From positions 1 to 64,000 of the forward strand of contig JAMFSR010000001.1 in NCBI GenBank assembly GCA_026225395.1: a stretch of 64,000 nt of DNA, given 5' to 3'. The position numbers and the translations under genes are program-made. Positions 52,223 through 60,246 of this stretch are shown here, piece after piece. Under the pieces are notes generated by a model, which was given only the letters and a program-made list of their open reading frames with translations, did not search any database and was not told the DNA's origin. Source of the DNA: Granulicella sapmiensis. Lineage in GTDB: Bacteria > Acidobacteriota > Terriglobia > Terriglobales > Acidobacteriaceae. How positions within the stretch are numbered: position 1 is the stretch's first letter; each line of letters opens with the position of its first letter.

Positions 52223-53821
52223 GTGAGCTTGTCACCTACCCTCGACGCCACAGCCTCCGAGACTTTTCTTAAGGAACCCCACCGGCCTACGGTTGGCTTT
52301 GTCTCGCTTGGCTGTCCCAAGAACCTCGTTGACTCCGAGGTGATGATGGGATTGCTGCATCGCGGCGGGGCGCAGCTGACGCCGAAGGCCGAGGATGCCG
52401 AGATCCTGGTGGTGAATACGTGCTCGTTTATTGACTCGGCCAAGCAGGAGTCGGTGGATACGATCCTGGAGATGGTGCAGCACAAGATCGGCCATGGCGG
52501 TAAGGCGCAGCGGCTGATCGTTGCCGGGTGTTTGGTGGAGCGGTATCGCGACGAGATTATGAAGAATATTCCGGAGGTCGACGCGGTCGTCGGCACCGGA
52601 GAGCTTGAGGCGATTTTGGAGGCTGCTGGGCTTTCGAAGCCAGCGATGGCTTCTGATAGTCCGTTTGCGATTTTGACTACGGCTCAGATTGAGCGGCATG
52701 CTTCGAGTGTGAATCAGCACTCGCGGCCGGATTCGCACTCTTCGCAGATTGAGCATGAGACGGGGTCAAGGCCGGAGGGTGATGCTCGCGAGGCTGCGGG
52801 GCGGTTTTCGCGAGAGGCGTGGGATGGCGCGACGATGGCGCTGCCGAACTATTTGTACTCGGATGAGACGCCACGGATTCTGACTACGCCGCGGGCTTCG
52901 GCTTACATCAAGATCGCTGAGGGATGTGATCATCCCTGCAGCTTCTGCATTATTCCGCAGTTGCGGGGCAAGTTCCGGTCGCGGCCGTTGGCTAGCATTG
53001 TGGCTGAGGCAAAGTCGCTGATTGCGCAAGGCGTGCGCGAGATTACGCTGATTGGGCAAGATACAACCTGCTATGGCGAGGACTTGCCGAAGGATGCGGT
53101 GACGGGCAAGCGGCCGGAGCTGGCGGACTTGCTGGATGCGCTGGCGCCGCTTGAGGGGTTGAAGTGGCTGCGGTTTTTGTATGCGTATCCGAACAAGGTT
53201 ACGACGCGGCTGCTGGAAGCGATTGCGAAGCATGAGACGGTGGCGAAGTATCTGGATGTGCCGTTGCAGCATGCGAGTGCGAATGTGTTGCGGCGGATGA
53301 AGCGGGGCGGGAGCGCTGATCGGTTTTTGCAGATCATCGAGAAGGCGCGGTCGATTGTGCCAGGGCTGGTGTTGCGGACTTCGTTCATCGTTGGGTTTCC
53401 GGGAGAGACGGAGGCGGACTTCGAGGAGCTTTGCGCGTTTATCCAGGCGGCTAAGATCGATTGGCTGGGCGTGTTCAGCTACTCGGATGAAGAAGGTGCG
53501 GGCGCGTTTGAGCTGGACCAGAAGGTGCCGAAGCGGACGATTGAGGCTCGGCGGCGGAAGCTGATGCGGCTGCAGAACAAGATCAGCACGAAGGCTCGCA
53601 AGGCGTGGGTTGGGCGCGAGCTGGATATTCTGGTCGAGGGTGAGAGCGAAGAGACGGAGCTGCTTTGGCAGGGACGGTCGCTGGACCAGGCGCCGGAGAT
53701 CGATGGCAAGGTGCTGATCAATGACTTTGGGCCGCATGACGTGCTGGTGCCGGGAACGTTCTATCGGGCGGAGATTACCGAGAGCCATGACTATGATGTG
53801 GTGGCTCGGATCATTGAATAA
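52223..53821 (+). CDS. rimO: Ribosomal protein S12 methylthiotransferase
   Basis: VGFVSLGCPKNLVDSEVMMG, IKIAEGCDHPCSFCIIPQLRGKFRSR (radical SAM CxxxCxxC), C-terminal TRAM region; GTG start. Confidence 0.94.
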   Translation: MSLSPTLDATASETFLKEPHRPTVGFVSLGCPKNLVDSEVMMGLLHRGGAQLTPKAEDAEILVVNTCSFIDSAKQESVDTILEMVQHKIGHGGKAQRLIVAGCLVERYRDEIMKNIPEVDAVVGTGELEAILEAAGLSKPAMASDSPFAILTTAQIERHASSVNQHSRPDSHSSQIEHETGSRPEGDAREAAGRFSREAWDGATMALPNYLYSDETPRILTTPRASAYIKIAEGCDHPCSFCIIPQLRGKFRSRPLASIVAEAKSLIAQGVREITLIGQDTTCYGEDLPKDAVTGKRPELADLLDALAPLEGLKWLRFLYAYPNKVTTRLLEAIAKHETVAKYLDVPLQHASANVLRRMKRGGSADRFLQIIEKARSIVPGLVLRTSFIVGFPGETEADFEELCAFIQAAKIDWLGVFSYSDEEGAGAFELDQKVPKRTIEARRRKLMRLQNKISTKARKAWVGRELDILVEGESEETELLWQGRSLDQAPEIDGKVLINDFGPHDVLVPGTFYRAEITESHDYDVVARIIE

Positions 53822-53918
53822 ATTTTCCCGTTCTGGCATGATGTAACTATTTTTAGTTACATGTGTGCACCCCTGACGCACAGAGTGACGCAAACTCGTT
53901 GCAGTAGGGGTGATAGGA

Positions 53919-54170
53919 ATGTCCAAACACGACAGGCTGATTCGTCGTCTTCCGTCGAAGCCAAAGGATTTCACCTGGTCTGAACTGGTTTCTCTTATGC
54001 TCGCATTTGGCTTCGACATGGAGAAATCGTCAGGATCGGGCAGGAAGTTCATCCAGAAAGAGACCGAAGCCGTTCTCTTCATCCACGAACCTCACCCGTC
54101 GAAGGTGCTAAAACCCTATCAGGTTCGCGATGCTGTCACTCTTCTTGAAAGAGAGGGATTCATAAAATGA
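53919..54170 (+). CDS. hicA: HicA-family toxin
   Basis: FTWSELVSLMLAFGFDMEKSSGSGRKFIQKE..LFIHEPHPSKVLKPYQVRDAVTLLE. Confidence 0.85.
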   Translation: MSKHDRLIRRLPSKPKDFTWSELVSLMLAFGFDMEKSSGSGRKFIQKETEAVLFIHEPHPSKVLKPYQVRDAVTLLEREGFIK

Positions 54171-54508
54171 GCACGACACTCCAACATCACGGCTACGATG
54201 GATCGGTTGAGTACAGCGCGGAAGACAAGATGCTGCACGGACGCGTCGTTGGCATCCGCGACATGATCAGTTTTGGCGGCAAGAGCGTACGCGAACTTGA
54301 GAAGAACTTTCGTGATGCAGTGGATGAATACCTTGAGTTCTGCAAGAAGCAGGGGAAGACACCCAATAAACCTTTCAAGGGGAGTCTGAGCGTTAGGCTT
54401 CGCGACGGTCTCCACACGAAGGCGGCTATCTTCGCCGAGAAGAACGACGTGAAGATCAATACCGTCATCAATGATGCGCTCGATGAATATCTGGCCAAAT
54501 CGGCCTGA
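54167..54508 (+). CDS. hicB: HicB-family antitoxin
   Basis: YDGSVEYSAEDKMLHGRVVGIRDMISFGGKSVRELEKNFRDAVDEYLEFC plus RHH-type C-terminus; overlaps hicA. Confidence 0.88.
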   Translation: MSTTLQHHGYDGSVEYSAEDKMLHGRVVGIRDMISFGGKSVRELEKNFRDAVDEYLEFCKKQGKTPNKPFKGSLSVRLRDGLHTKAAIFAEKNDVKINTVINDALDEYLAKSA

Positions 54509-54522
54509 TTTGGAACACGACC

Positions 54523-54744
54523 ATGACCAAAATATTGAAGTGTCCTATTTGTAAGAAGGCTGTTCCGCTGGATGACCCGAATATGCCGTTTTGTTCGGAT
54601 CGTTGCCGGACGATTGATCTGGGTAAGTGGGCGAGTGGGGATTACAAGATTTCTTCGCCGATTCTTGATCCGGATTTGCTGGAGGAGTTGGAGCATGCGG
54701 AGCAGCAGCGGCATCCGGTGGATGAGACGAAGTGGAAGAATTAG
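54523..54744 (+). CDS. yacG: DNA gyrase inhibitor YacG (zinc-binding)
   Basis: CPICKKAVP..NMPFCSDRCRTIDLGKWASGDYKI. Confidence 0.92.
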   Translation: MTKILKCPICKKAVPLDDPNMPFCSDRCRTIDLGKWASGDYKISSPILDPDLLEELEHAEQQRHPVDETKWKN

Positions 54745-54749
54745 GGCGT

Positions 54750-54825
54750 CCCGGGGGCTAAAGCCCAATTTAGGGGCAGGTTAGTTGTCCGGGCTGAAGC
54801 CCGGACCTATCTCAGAAGCAAAGGC
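54750..54825 (+). repeat. REP family A copy A3
   Basis: CCCGGGGGCTAAAGCCC..GTCCGGGCTGAAGCCCGGACCTATCTC. Confidence 0.75.
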
Positions 54826-54858
54826 TAGAATGTTGAACGATTGTGGTGTCCTTTGGTG

Positions 54859-55004
54859 TGTGTGGCGCTACGGGCGGACAGCAGATCCTTCGACTTCGCT
54901 CAGGATGACAAGTTCAAAGGATAGGAGTTCCCTGGGATGTGTGGCGCTACGGCGGACAGCAGGTCCTTCGGCTTCGCTCAGGGTCAGGATGACAAGGTTG
55001 GAGA
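54859..55004 (+). repeat. Two imperfect tandem copies (about 79-bp period) containing the CTTCGCTCAGGATGACA motif
   Basis: TGTGTGGCGCTACGG(G)CGGACAGCAGRTCCTTCGRCTTCGCTCAGG...ATGACAAG at 54859 and 54938. Confidence 0.8.
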
Positions 55005-55041
55005 GTGATGACGGTTCCTGAAAGTTTTTCGGTGTCATAAA

Positions 55042-55069
55042 GCAAAGGGCCCCGGATGGGGCCCTTTGC
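55042..55069 (-). terminator. Intrinsic terminator
   Basis: 12-bp arms GCAAAGGGCCCC/GGGGCCCTTTGC, loop GGAT, downstream of the minus-strand gene 55089-55421. Confidence 0.8.
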
Positions 55070-55088
55070 GTGTTTTGTGAGCAACGAC

Positions 55089-55421
55089 TTAGGAAGTCGC
55101 GCCGTGCTGCAGGGCGGCGTTGTAGCCGGCTTCGAAGTTGGACAGGTACGCGTCGCGTTCCGGTCCCTTCTTCACCTTGGGGTGCTGGTACAGGAAGCTC
55201 GACTTCGCGTCCAGCTTGCGCTTGGCGGCGGTGTCCAGCTTGGCGGCTTCGATACCGTCGCGGTAGCCGGCCTGTGCCTGCTCCGTACCGGCAGGAGGCG
55301 TGTTCCAGTCCTGGGTGCTGTTCTGTGTCTGGGTATTGCTTTGGGCCAGCGACATCATGGGTACGCTGGTCATCATCGCCACTGCGATCAGTGGTGCTGC
55401 GAAACGTGTTAGCTTGTTCAT
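55089..55421 (-). CDS. Small exported hypothetical protein
   Basis: Start at MNKLTRFAAPLIAVAMMTSVPMMSLAQ with AGAGGG upstream; the listed ORF start 55631 is too far upstream. Confidence 0.7.
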   Translation of the reverse strand: MNKLTRFAAPLIAVAMMTSVPMMSLAQSNTQTQNSTQDWNTPPAGTEQAQAGYRDGIEAAKLDTAAKRKLDAKSSFLYQHPKVKKGPERDAYLSNFEAGYNAALQHGATS

Positions 55422-55611
55422 ATTCCCTCTGTTACAACATTCGGGCTCAAATCTGGCCCTTACTTTTGCAGGCATTTGTGTGCCCCCAAAACAGACGTAC
55501 TCTAAGCCGGTAAAGATGCACTCGTCAAGCAAGATTGTCCGATTATTGTGCAAATTATTTGACTTTTGAGGTTCCCTTCTGCGGGCTGTCCCGGCCCGGT
55601 AGAATTCCTCT

Positions 55612-56109
55612 ATGCAAGCCCTTGAAAACAAGACGAAATGGGCGTGGTGGGTGGCTACTTTCTTTGGCGCCGGGTACCTGAAACCGGGGCCGGGAACCTA
55701 TGGATCGATCGCCGGAATGCTGCTTTGGTATGCTGCCGCGCATGCGTTTCATCCAACACCGATCCTGCTTTCGTTGGCGACGCTGTTCGTGGCGCTGCTG
55801 CTAACCGATCTTGGGATCCGGGCGTCGACGATTGTGGCGCGGGAGTCGGGGCGGAAAGATCCCGGGTTTGTGGTGATCGATGAAGTTGCCGGGCAGCTGA
55901 TTGCGCTGGTGCTGATGCCCGCCGACTGGAAGCACGCGGCCCTGGCGCTGGTGCTGTTTCGGGTGTTCGACATCTTCAAGCCGTGGCCGATACGGAAGCT
56001 GGAAGCGCTGCCGGAAGGCACGGGGATCATGCTGGACGATATTGCGGCGGGTGCTTTTGCGCTGGTGGTGGGATTTCTGCTTTGCCGGTTTGTGCCGCAG
56101 CTGGGATAA
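55612..56109 (+). CDS. pgpA: Phosphatidylglycerophosphatase A
   Basis: FFGAGYLKPGPGTYGSIAGMLLW, DPGFVVIDEVAGQLIAL, FRVFDIFKPWPIRKLE. Confidence 0.93.
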   Translation: MQALENKTKWAWWVATFFGAGYLKPGPGTYGSIAGMLLWYAAAHAFHPTPILLSLATLFVALLLTDLGIRASTIVARESGRKDPGFVVIDEVAGQLIALVLMPADWKHAALALVLFRVFDIFKPWPIRKLEALPEGTGIMLDDIAAGAFALVVGFLLCRFVPQLG

Positions 56110-56139
56110 CGAACGGGGTTTGGATGGCGAGAAGCAAAG

Positions 56140-56212
56140 GCCCGGGGCTAAAGCCCAACTTCTTGGTGAGGTTTATTCGTGGGGCTAAAGCGCCACGCTA
56201 ATCCGAGAGGCA
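56140..56212 (+). repeat. REP family A copy A4
   Basis: GGCCCGGGGCTAAAGCCC..CGTGGGGCTAAAGCGCCACGCTAATCCGAGAGGCAA. Confidence 0.75.
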
Positions 56213-56277
56213 ACAATGGGAGTTTTCAGCACCGTCGATGGGAAGCGGGAGATGCTGATCTGCGCTAGGCTGGTGGG

Positions 56278-57339
56278 ATGCAGCTGTTTACCTCTCCTGA
56301 CGCCCCGCACCTTATTTCGTTGCATCCGCGTGCGGCCATACCGGGCGGCACGCTGGAGCTGACCGGGACGCACCTGCTGAAGCACACGCTGGAGAGCCAG
56401 GATCCGCATCTGCCGCATGCGACCTTTGGTGAGACCGAGGCGTCGCTGGATGTTTCGCGAGAGACGCGGGCGCTGGTGAAGGTGCCGAATGGGGCGATTT
56501 CGAGCGACCTGGTGCTGCATCGCGATGGACTAGTTTCGAATATTCTGCATGCCAATGTGGGTGTGCCGATGGCCGAGGAGCTGCATCTGGTTTCAAACCC
56601 TGCCGTGGATAAGGACAATAACCTTTTTGCAATGGTGAGTGGGCCGCGGGGGGAGCGGGTTCCGGTGAGTATTTTTCGGATCGACCGCGATTTGCAGATT
56701 CGGCCGTTTGCGCGGGACCTGCTGAATGTTTCGGCGCTGGCGTTCGATGGCGAGGGGTATTTGTATGCCAGCTCGCGGTCCGAGGGGACGGTGTACCGGA
56801 TTTCTCCGCAGGGGGCGATCAGTACGTTTGCCGAAGGGATGGGGATTGCCACGGGGCTGGCTTTCGATAAGGCTGGGAATCTGTTTGTGGGGGACAGGTC
56901 GGGGACGATCTTTAAGGTGGGTCCTTCGGGATCGAAGGCTTCGGGCGAGGTGTTTGTGTTTGCGACGCTGGAGCCTTCGGTGGCAGCGTATCATTTGGCG
57001 TTTCGGGATGATGGGACGCTGCTGGTGACGGCCCCGACGACGAGCTCGAACCAGAGCATTTATGCGATCGATCCGGATGGAAGTGCGACGGTGTTTTTTC
57101 GCGGGTTGGGGCGGCCGCAGGGGATGGCGCTGGATGTGGATGACAATCTCTACGTGGCGGCGAGTTTGCACGGGCAGCGTGGGATTATCCGGATCGATAC
57201 GGAGCGCAAGGCGGAGTTGATTGTGAGTGGGAATGATCTGGTGGGGATGTGCTTTTTAGAGGATGGATGCGCCGCGCTGGCGACGAATAACACGATCTTT
57301 CATATTGATCTGGGGATTGAGGGGCGGGGGTTGGTTTAG
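56278..57339 (+). CDS. IPT/TIG plus NHL/SMP-30-like beta-propeller protein
   Basis: N-terminal PHLISLHPRAAIPGGTLELTGTHL; repeated VSALAFDGEGYLYAS, ATGLAFDKAGNLFVGDRSG, QGMALDVDDNLYVAA. Confidence 0.75.
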   Translation: MQLFTSPDAPHLISLHPRAAIPGGTLELTGTHLLKHTLESQDPHLPHATFGETEASLDVSRETRALVKVPNGAISSDLVLHRDGLVSNILHANVGVPMAEELHLVSNPAVDKDNNLFAMVSGPRGERVPVSIFRIDRDLQIRPFARDLLNVSALAFDGEGYLYASSRSEGTVYRISPQGAISTFAEGMGIATGLAFDKAGNLFVGDRSGTIFKVGPSGSKASGEVFVFATLEPSVAAYHLAFRDDGTLLVTAPTTSSNQSIYAIDPDGSATVFFRGLGRPQGMALDVDDNLYVAASLHGQRGIIRIDTERKAELIVSGNDLVGMCFLEDGCAALATNNTIFHIDLGIEGRGLV

Positions 57340-57368
57340 GGTAGGTTGCCAGTTCATGGGCCGGGAAA

Positions 57369-57436
57369 GCCCCGGGCTAAAGCCCTCCTTTTTGGTGAAC
57401 CCGGAACAGGGGCCTGAAGGCCCCTTCTAATCCGGC
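57369..57436 (+). repeat. REP family A copy A5, abutting RAYT 3' end
   Basis: CCCCGGGCTAAAGCCC..AGGGGCCTGAAGGCCCCTTCTAATCCGG. Confidence 0.75.
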
Positions 57437-57960
57437 AGGACGAGAGGCTGTGGCAGGACGAGAGGCTGTGGCAGGACGGGAAGCTGTGGCAGCGCGGTAA
57501 GCTGTGGCGGCGCGGTAAGCCACGAAGGCCTGGGGTCTATCAACTTGTTGCGACCGCAAGAGCTATAGGGATATTCGGCGGCGGTCGCAACCATGCGTGC
57601 CCTGACGGGATTGTCTTCGACGTATCGCAGGAATGAGTCGAACTGAGCCCGATCAACAACTCGTCGATTGTCGTAGCCGCGCTCCCAAACGTCCATTTTG
57701 CTTTTCAGACGAAAGGAAAAGCCGCCTTTTATGAACTGGGCGGCCTTTTCAAGAGAGACATCGGGAGCGGGTGTAAGCAGGAGGTGGACGTGATCGGGCA
57801 TGATGACGAAGGCGTGCAGTTCGAAGCGGCCTTTGGCTCGGTTTTCCTGCAAGGTTGTGAGAAACAGTTCGGCAGTTGCGGTGACCTGAAAGAACCGACG
57901 ACGTTGCGCGGTGACGGCGGTAAGCAGGTAGGTTCTCAGTTCCTGCGGAGCAAGTTTCAT
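57427..57960 (-). mobile_element. REP-associated tyrosine transposase (RAYT, Y1_Tnp/IS200-like)
   Basis: HAFVIMPDHVHLLLTP (HUH), FIKGGFSFRLKSKMDVWERGYDNRRV, YVEDNPVRARMVATAAEYPYSS; start refined to 57960. Confidence 0.88.
57434..57523. repeat. 18-bp tandem repeat, five units
   Basis: GGCAGGACGAGAGGCTGT x2 exact, then three diverged units; encodes hexapeptide repeats at the RAYT C-terminus. Confidence 0.85.
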
Positions 57961-57978
57961 GCGGCCAGCATACAAGAA

Positions 57979-58050
57979 CCCGAGGCTAAAGCCTCTTCCC
58001 AAATTGGCACTTTCCAGCGGGCTAAAGCCCGCTGCTAATCCGGGAAGGCA
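57979..58050 (+). repeat. REP family A copy A6, just upstream of RAYT start
   Basis: CCGAGGCTAAAGCCTC..CAGCGGGCTAAAGCCCGCTGCTAATCCGGGAAGGCAA. Confidence 0.8.
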
Positions 58051-58152
58051 AATGAAGGCTGTTGCAGTCCGAATGGCGCGGACGCGATGATTTGTTCTTG
58101 GCAGGATTCGCACCCGGGGGCGTAAAGCTGCATCTATCATTCAGCTAGAACA

Positions 58153-59406
58153 ATGATCGCTGAAATTATCGCTATCGGGTCCGAGATGCTTACGCCGCAT
58201 CGTCAGGACACTAATTCGCTTTATCTCACGCAGGGTCTTAATGACCTGGGCGTTTCTGTCGCGTTCAAGACGATTGTTGGGGATAACCGGCAGCATCTTG
58301 TGGATGCGATACGGATTGCGCTGGGGCGTGCTGATATTTTGATTTGCTCCGGTGGGCTGGGGCCGACTGAGGATGACCTTACGCGAGAGTGTACGGCGGA
58401 GGCGCTGGGGCTGGAGCTGCATACTGATCCGACGACGCTGCTGACGCTGCAGCAGCGGTTTGTGGCGCGGCGGATGGCGATGCCATCGAACAACGCCAAA
58501 CAGGCGGAGCTGCTGGATGGGGCTACGCTGCTGCCGAATCCTAACGGAAGTGCGCCGGGGCAGATGTTGGATACGACGGTTGAGTCGCACCGGAAGATTG
58601 TAGTGCTTTTGCCGGGGCCACCGAAGGAGTTGAAGCCGCTGTTCGACGAGGCGGTGAAGCCGCGGCTGGCGGATACCCTGCCGCCGCGGGCGATGGCGAA
58701 GAGGCTGCTACGGATGGCGCTGATTCCGGAGTCACAGGTGGATGCGCGGACGGCGCCGATTTATCAGAAGTTCACGGATGTGGAGACGACGATCCTGGCT
58801 GGGTCGGGGGAGATTCAGCTGCATTTCATCTGCACCAAGCCAACGCTAGAAGAAGCGCAGGCGCGGGTGGATGCGGTGACGGAGTTGGTGGAGCATGAGA
58901 TGGGCGACGATATTTTCTCGTCGCATGGGGAGTCGCTTGAGGAGATTGTGATCCTGATGTTGGGACTGCATAACCAGACGCTTTCGGTGGCGGAGAGCTG
59001 TACGGGTGGGCTGCTGTCGGAGAGGTTGACGCGGGTGCCGAACTCGAGCCGTAGCTTTTATGGCGGGGTGGTGGTCTATACGAATGGCGTGAAGACGGCG
59101 TTGACGCATGTGCCGGTGGAGTTGATCGAAAAGCATGGCGCGGTTTCGGAGGAAGTGGCACGGGCCCTGGCGGAGGGCGTTCGTGTGGCTGCGGGGACAA
59201 CACTTGGAATGAGCATTACGGGCATCGCGGGGCCTACGCTGATGGGTGGAGCGGACGCGGGCAAGCCGGTGGGGTTGGTGTATGTGGGGCTGGCGGACGG
59301 CGAGGATACGCAGGTGAAGCAGGTGCAGATTCCGGGTGACCGCGAGCGGGTGCGGCTGTGGGCTACGCAGCATGCGTTTGAGTTGCTGCGGCGACGTTTA
59401 CAGTAA
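58153..59406 (+). CDS. cinA: CinA family competence/damage-inducible protein
   Basis: AEIIAIGSEMLTPHRQDTNSLYLTQGLNDLGV, CSGGLGPTEDDLTRE, VAESCTGGLLSERLTRVPNSS. Confidence 0.94.
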   Translation: MIAEIIAIGSEMLTPHRQDTNSLYLTQGLNDLGVSVAFKTIVGDNRQHLVDAIRIALGRADILICSGGLGPTEDDLTRECTAEALGLELHTDPTTLLTLQQRFVARRMAMPSNNAKQAELLDGATLLPNPNGSAPGQMLDTTVESHRKIVVLLPGPPKELKPLFDEAVKPRLADTLPPRAMAKRLLRMALIPESQVDARTAPIYQKFTDVETTILAGSGEIQLHFICTKPTLEEAQARVDAVTELVEHEMGDDIFSSHGESLEEIVILMLGLHNQTLSVAESCTGGLLSERLTRVPNSSRSFYGGVVVYTNGVKTALTHVPVELIEKHGAVSEEVARALAEGVRVAAGTTLGMSITGIAGPTLMGGADAGKPVGLVYVGLADGEDTQVKQVQIPGDRERVRLWATQHAFELLRRRLQ

Positions 59407-59448
59407 CCAGTGTCCGACGAATCGATTTGTTAGCCAAACCAAGAAGAA

Positions 59449-59525
59449 GGCCCGGGGTTAAAGCCCTGTATTTTATGGGCACCTAGATGTCCGGGCTAAA
59501 GCCCGGACCTAATCCCAAAGGCAAA
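59449..59525 (+). repeat. REP family A copy A7
   Basis: GGCCCGGGGTTAAAGCCC..GTCCGGGCTAAAGCCCGGACCTAATCCCAAAGGCAAA. Confidence 0.8.
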
Positions 59526-59592
59526 GGCGATCCCTCTCCGATCCGGAACACGCTGACTAACCCACACGACTGCTTGATACACTCAGCGTCAG

Positions 59593-60246
59593 ATGTCCCA
59601 TCCAGCCATCATTCTCGCGATTGCGTATCTGCTCGGGTCAATTCCGTTCGGCTACATTCTGGTGCGATTGTTTTTGCATCAGGACATACGGGCTACAGGT
59701 TCGGGGAATATTGGCGCGACGAACGTGGCGCGGTCGGGCGCGAAGGGGTTGGGGATTGCGACGCTGGCGCTGGATGCGCTGAAGGGCGTTGCGGCGGTAT
59801 TGATTGCGAAACACTTCTTTGCCGGAACGGCATCGCTGACCATAGCGGACCTGGCCGCGTTGGCGGCGCTGGCAGCGATCCTGGGGCACATGTTTCCGGT
59901 ATGGCTGGGGTTCAAAGGGGGCAAAGGAGTAGCTACAGCGCTGGGTGTGTATCTTGCGCTTTGCTGGCCGGCGGCGCTTTGCGCTCTGGCAGTTTTCATC
60001 GTCGTGCTCGTTCTTACGAAGTACGTTTCGCTGGCCTCGGTCCTGGGTGCGTTGACGCTACCGGTGTTCTTCTTCTGGCTGTCTTCACAACACTCGGCGA
60101 TTATCAGCCCCAGCGTGCTGGTGATTTCGCTGCTGGTGATTGTGAAGCATCACAAGAACATCATGCGGTTGAAGTCGGGTACGGAAAGCAAGTTCGGCAG
60201 TGGCAAAAAATCTAAACCCAGCGATCCTCAAGGGACCAACGCATGA
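59593..60246 (+). CDS. plsY: Glycerol-3-phosphate acyltransferase PlsY
   Basis: YLLGSIPFGYILVRLF, GSGNIGATNVARSGAKG, FKGGKGVATALGVYLAL. Confidence 0.95.
   Translation: MSHPAIILAIAYLLGSIPFGYILVRLFLHQDIRATGSGNIGATNVARSGAKGLGIATLALDALKGVAAVLIAKHFFAGTASLTIADLAALAALAAILGHMFPVWLGFKGGKGVATALGVYLALCWPAALCALAVFIVVLVLTKYVSLASVLGALTLPVFFFWLSSQHSAIISPSVLVISLLVIVKHHKNIMRLKSGTESKFGSGKKSKPSDPQGTNA

Noticed and set aside
54785-55021. 78-aa plus ORF MSGLKPGPISEAKARM...
   Set aside because: Composed entirely of REP copy A3 and the tandem GGATGACA repeat; not a gene.
57434-57523. CRISPR array
   Set aside because: 18-bp contiguous repeats without spacers and within the RAYT coding frame; a minisatellite.
59487-60215. 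242-aa plus ORF beginning MSGLKPGPNPKGKG
   Set aside because: Starts in REP copy A7 and then runs out of frame through plsY.
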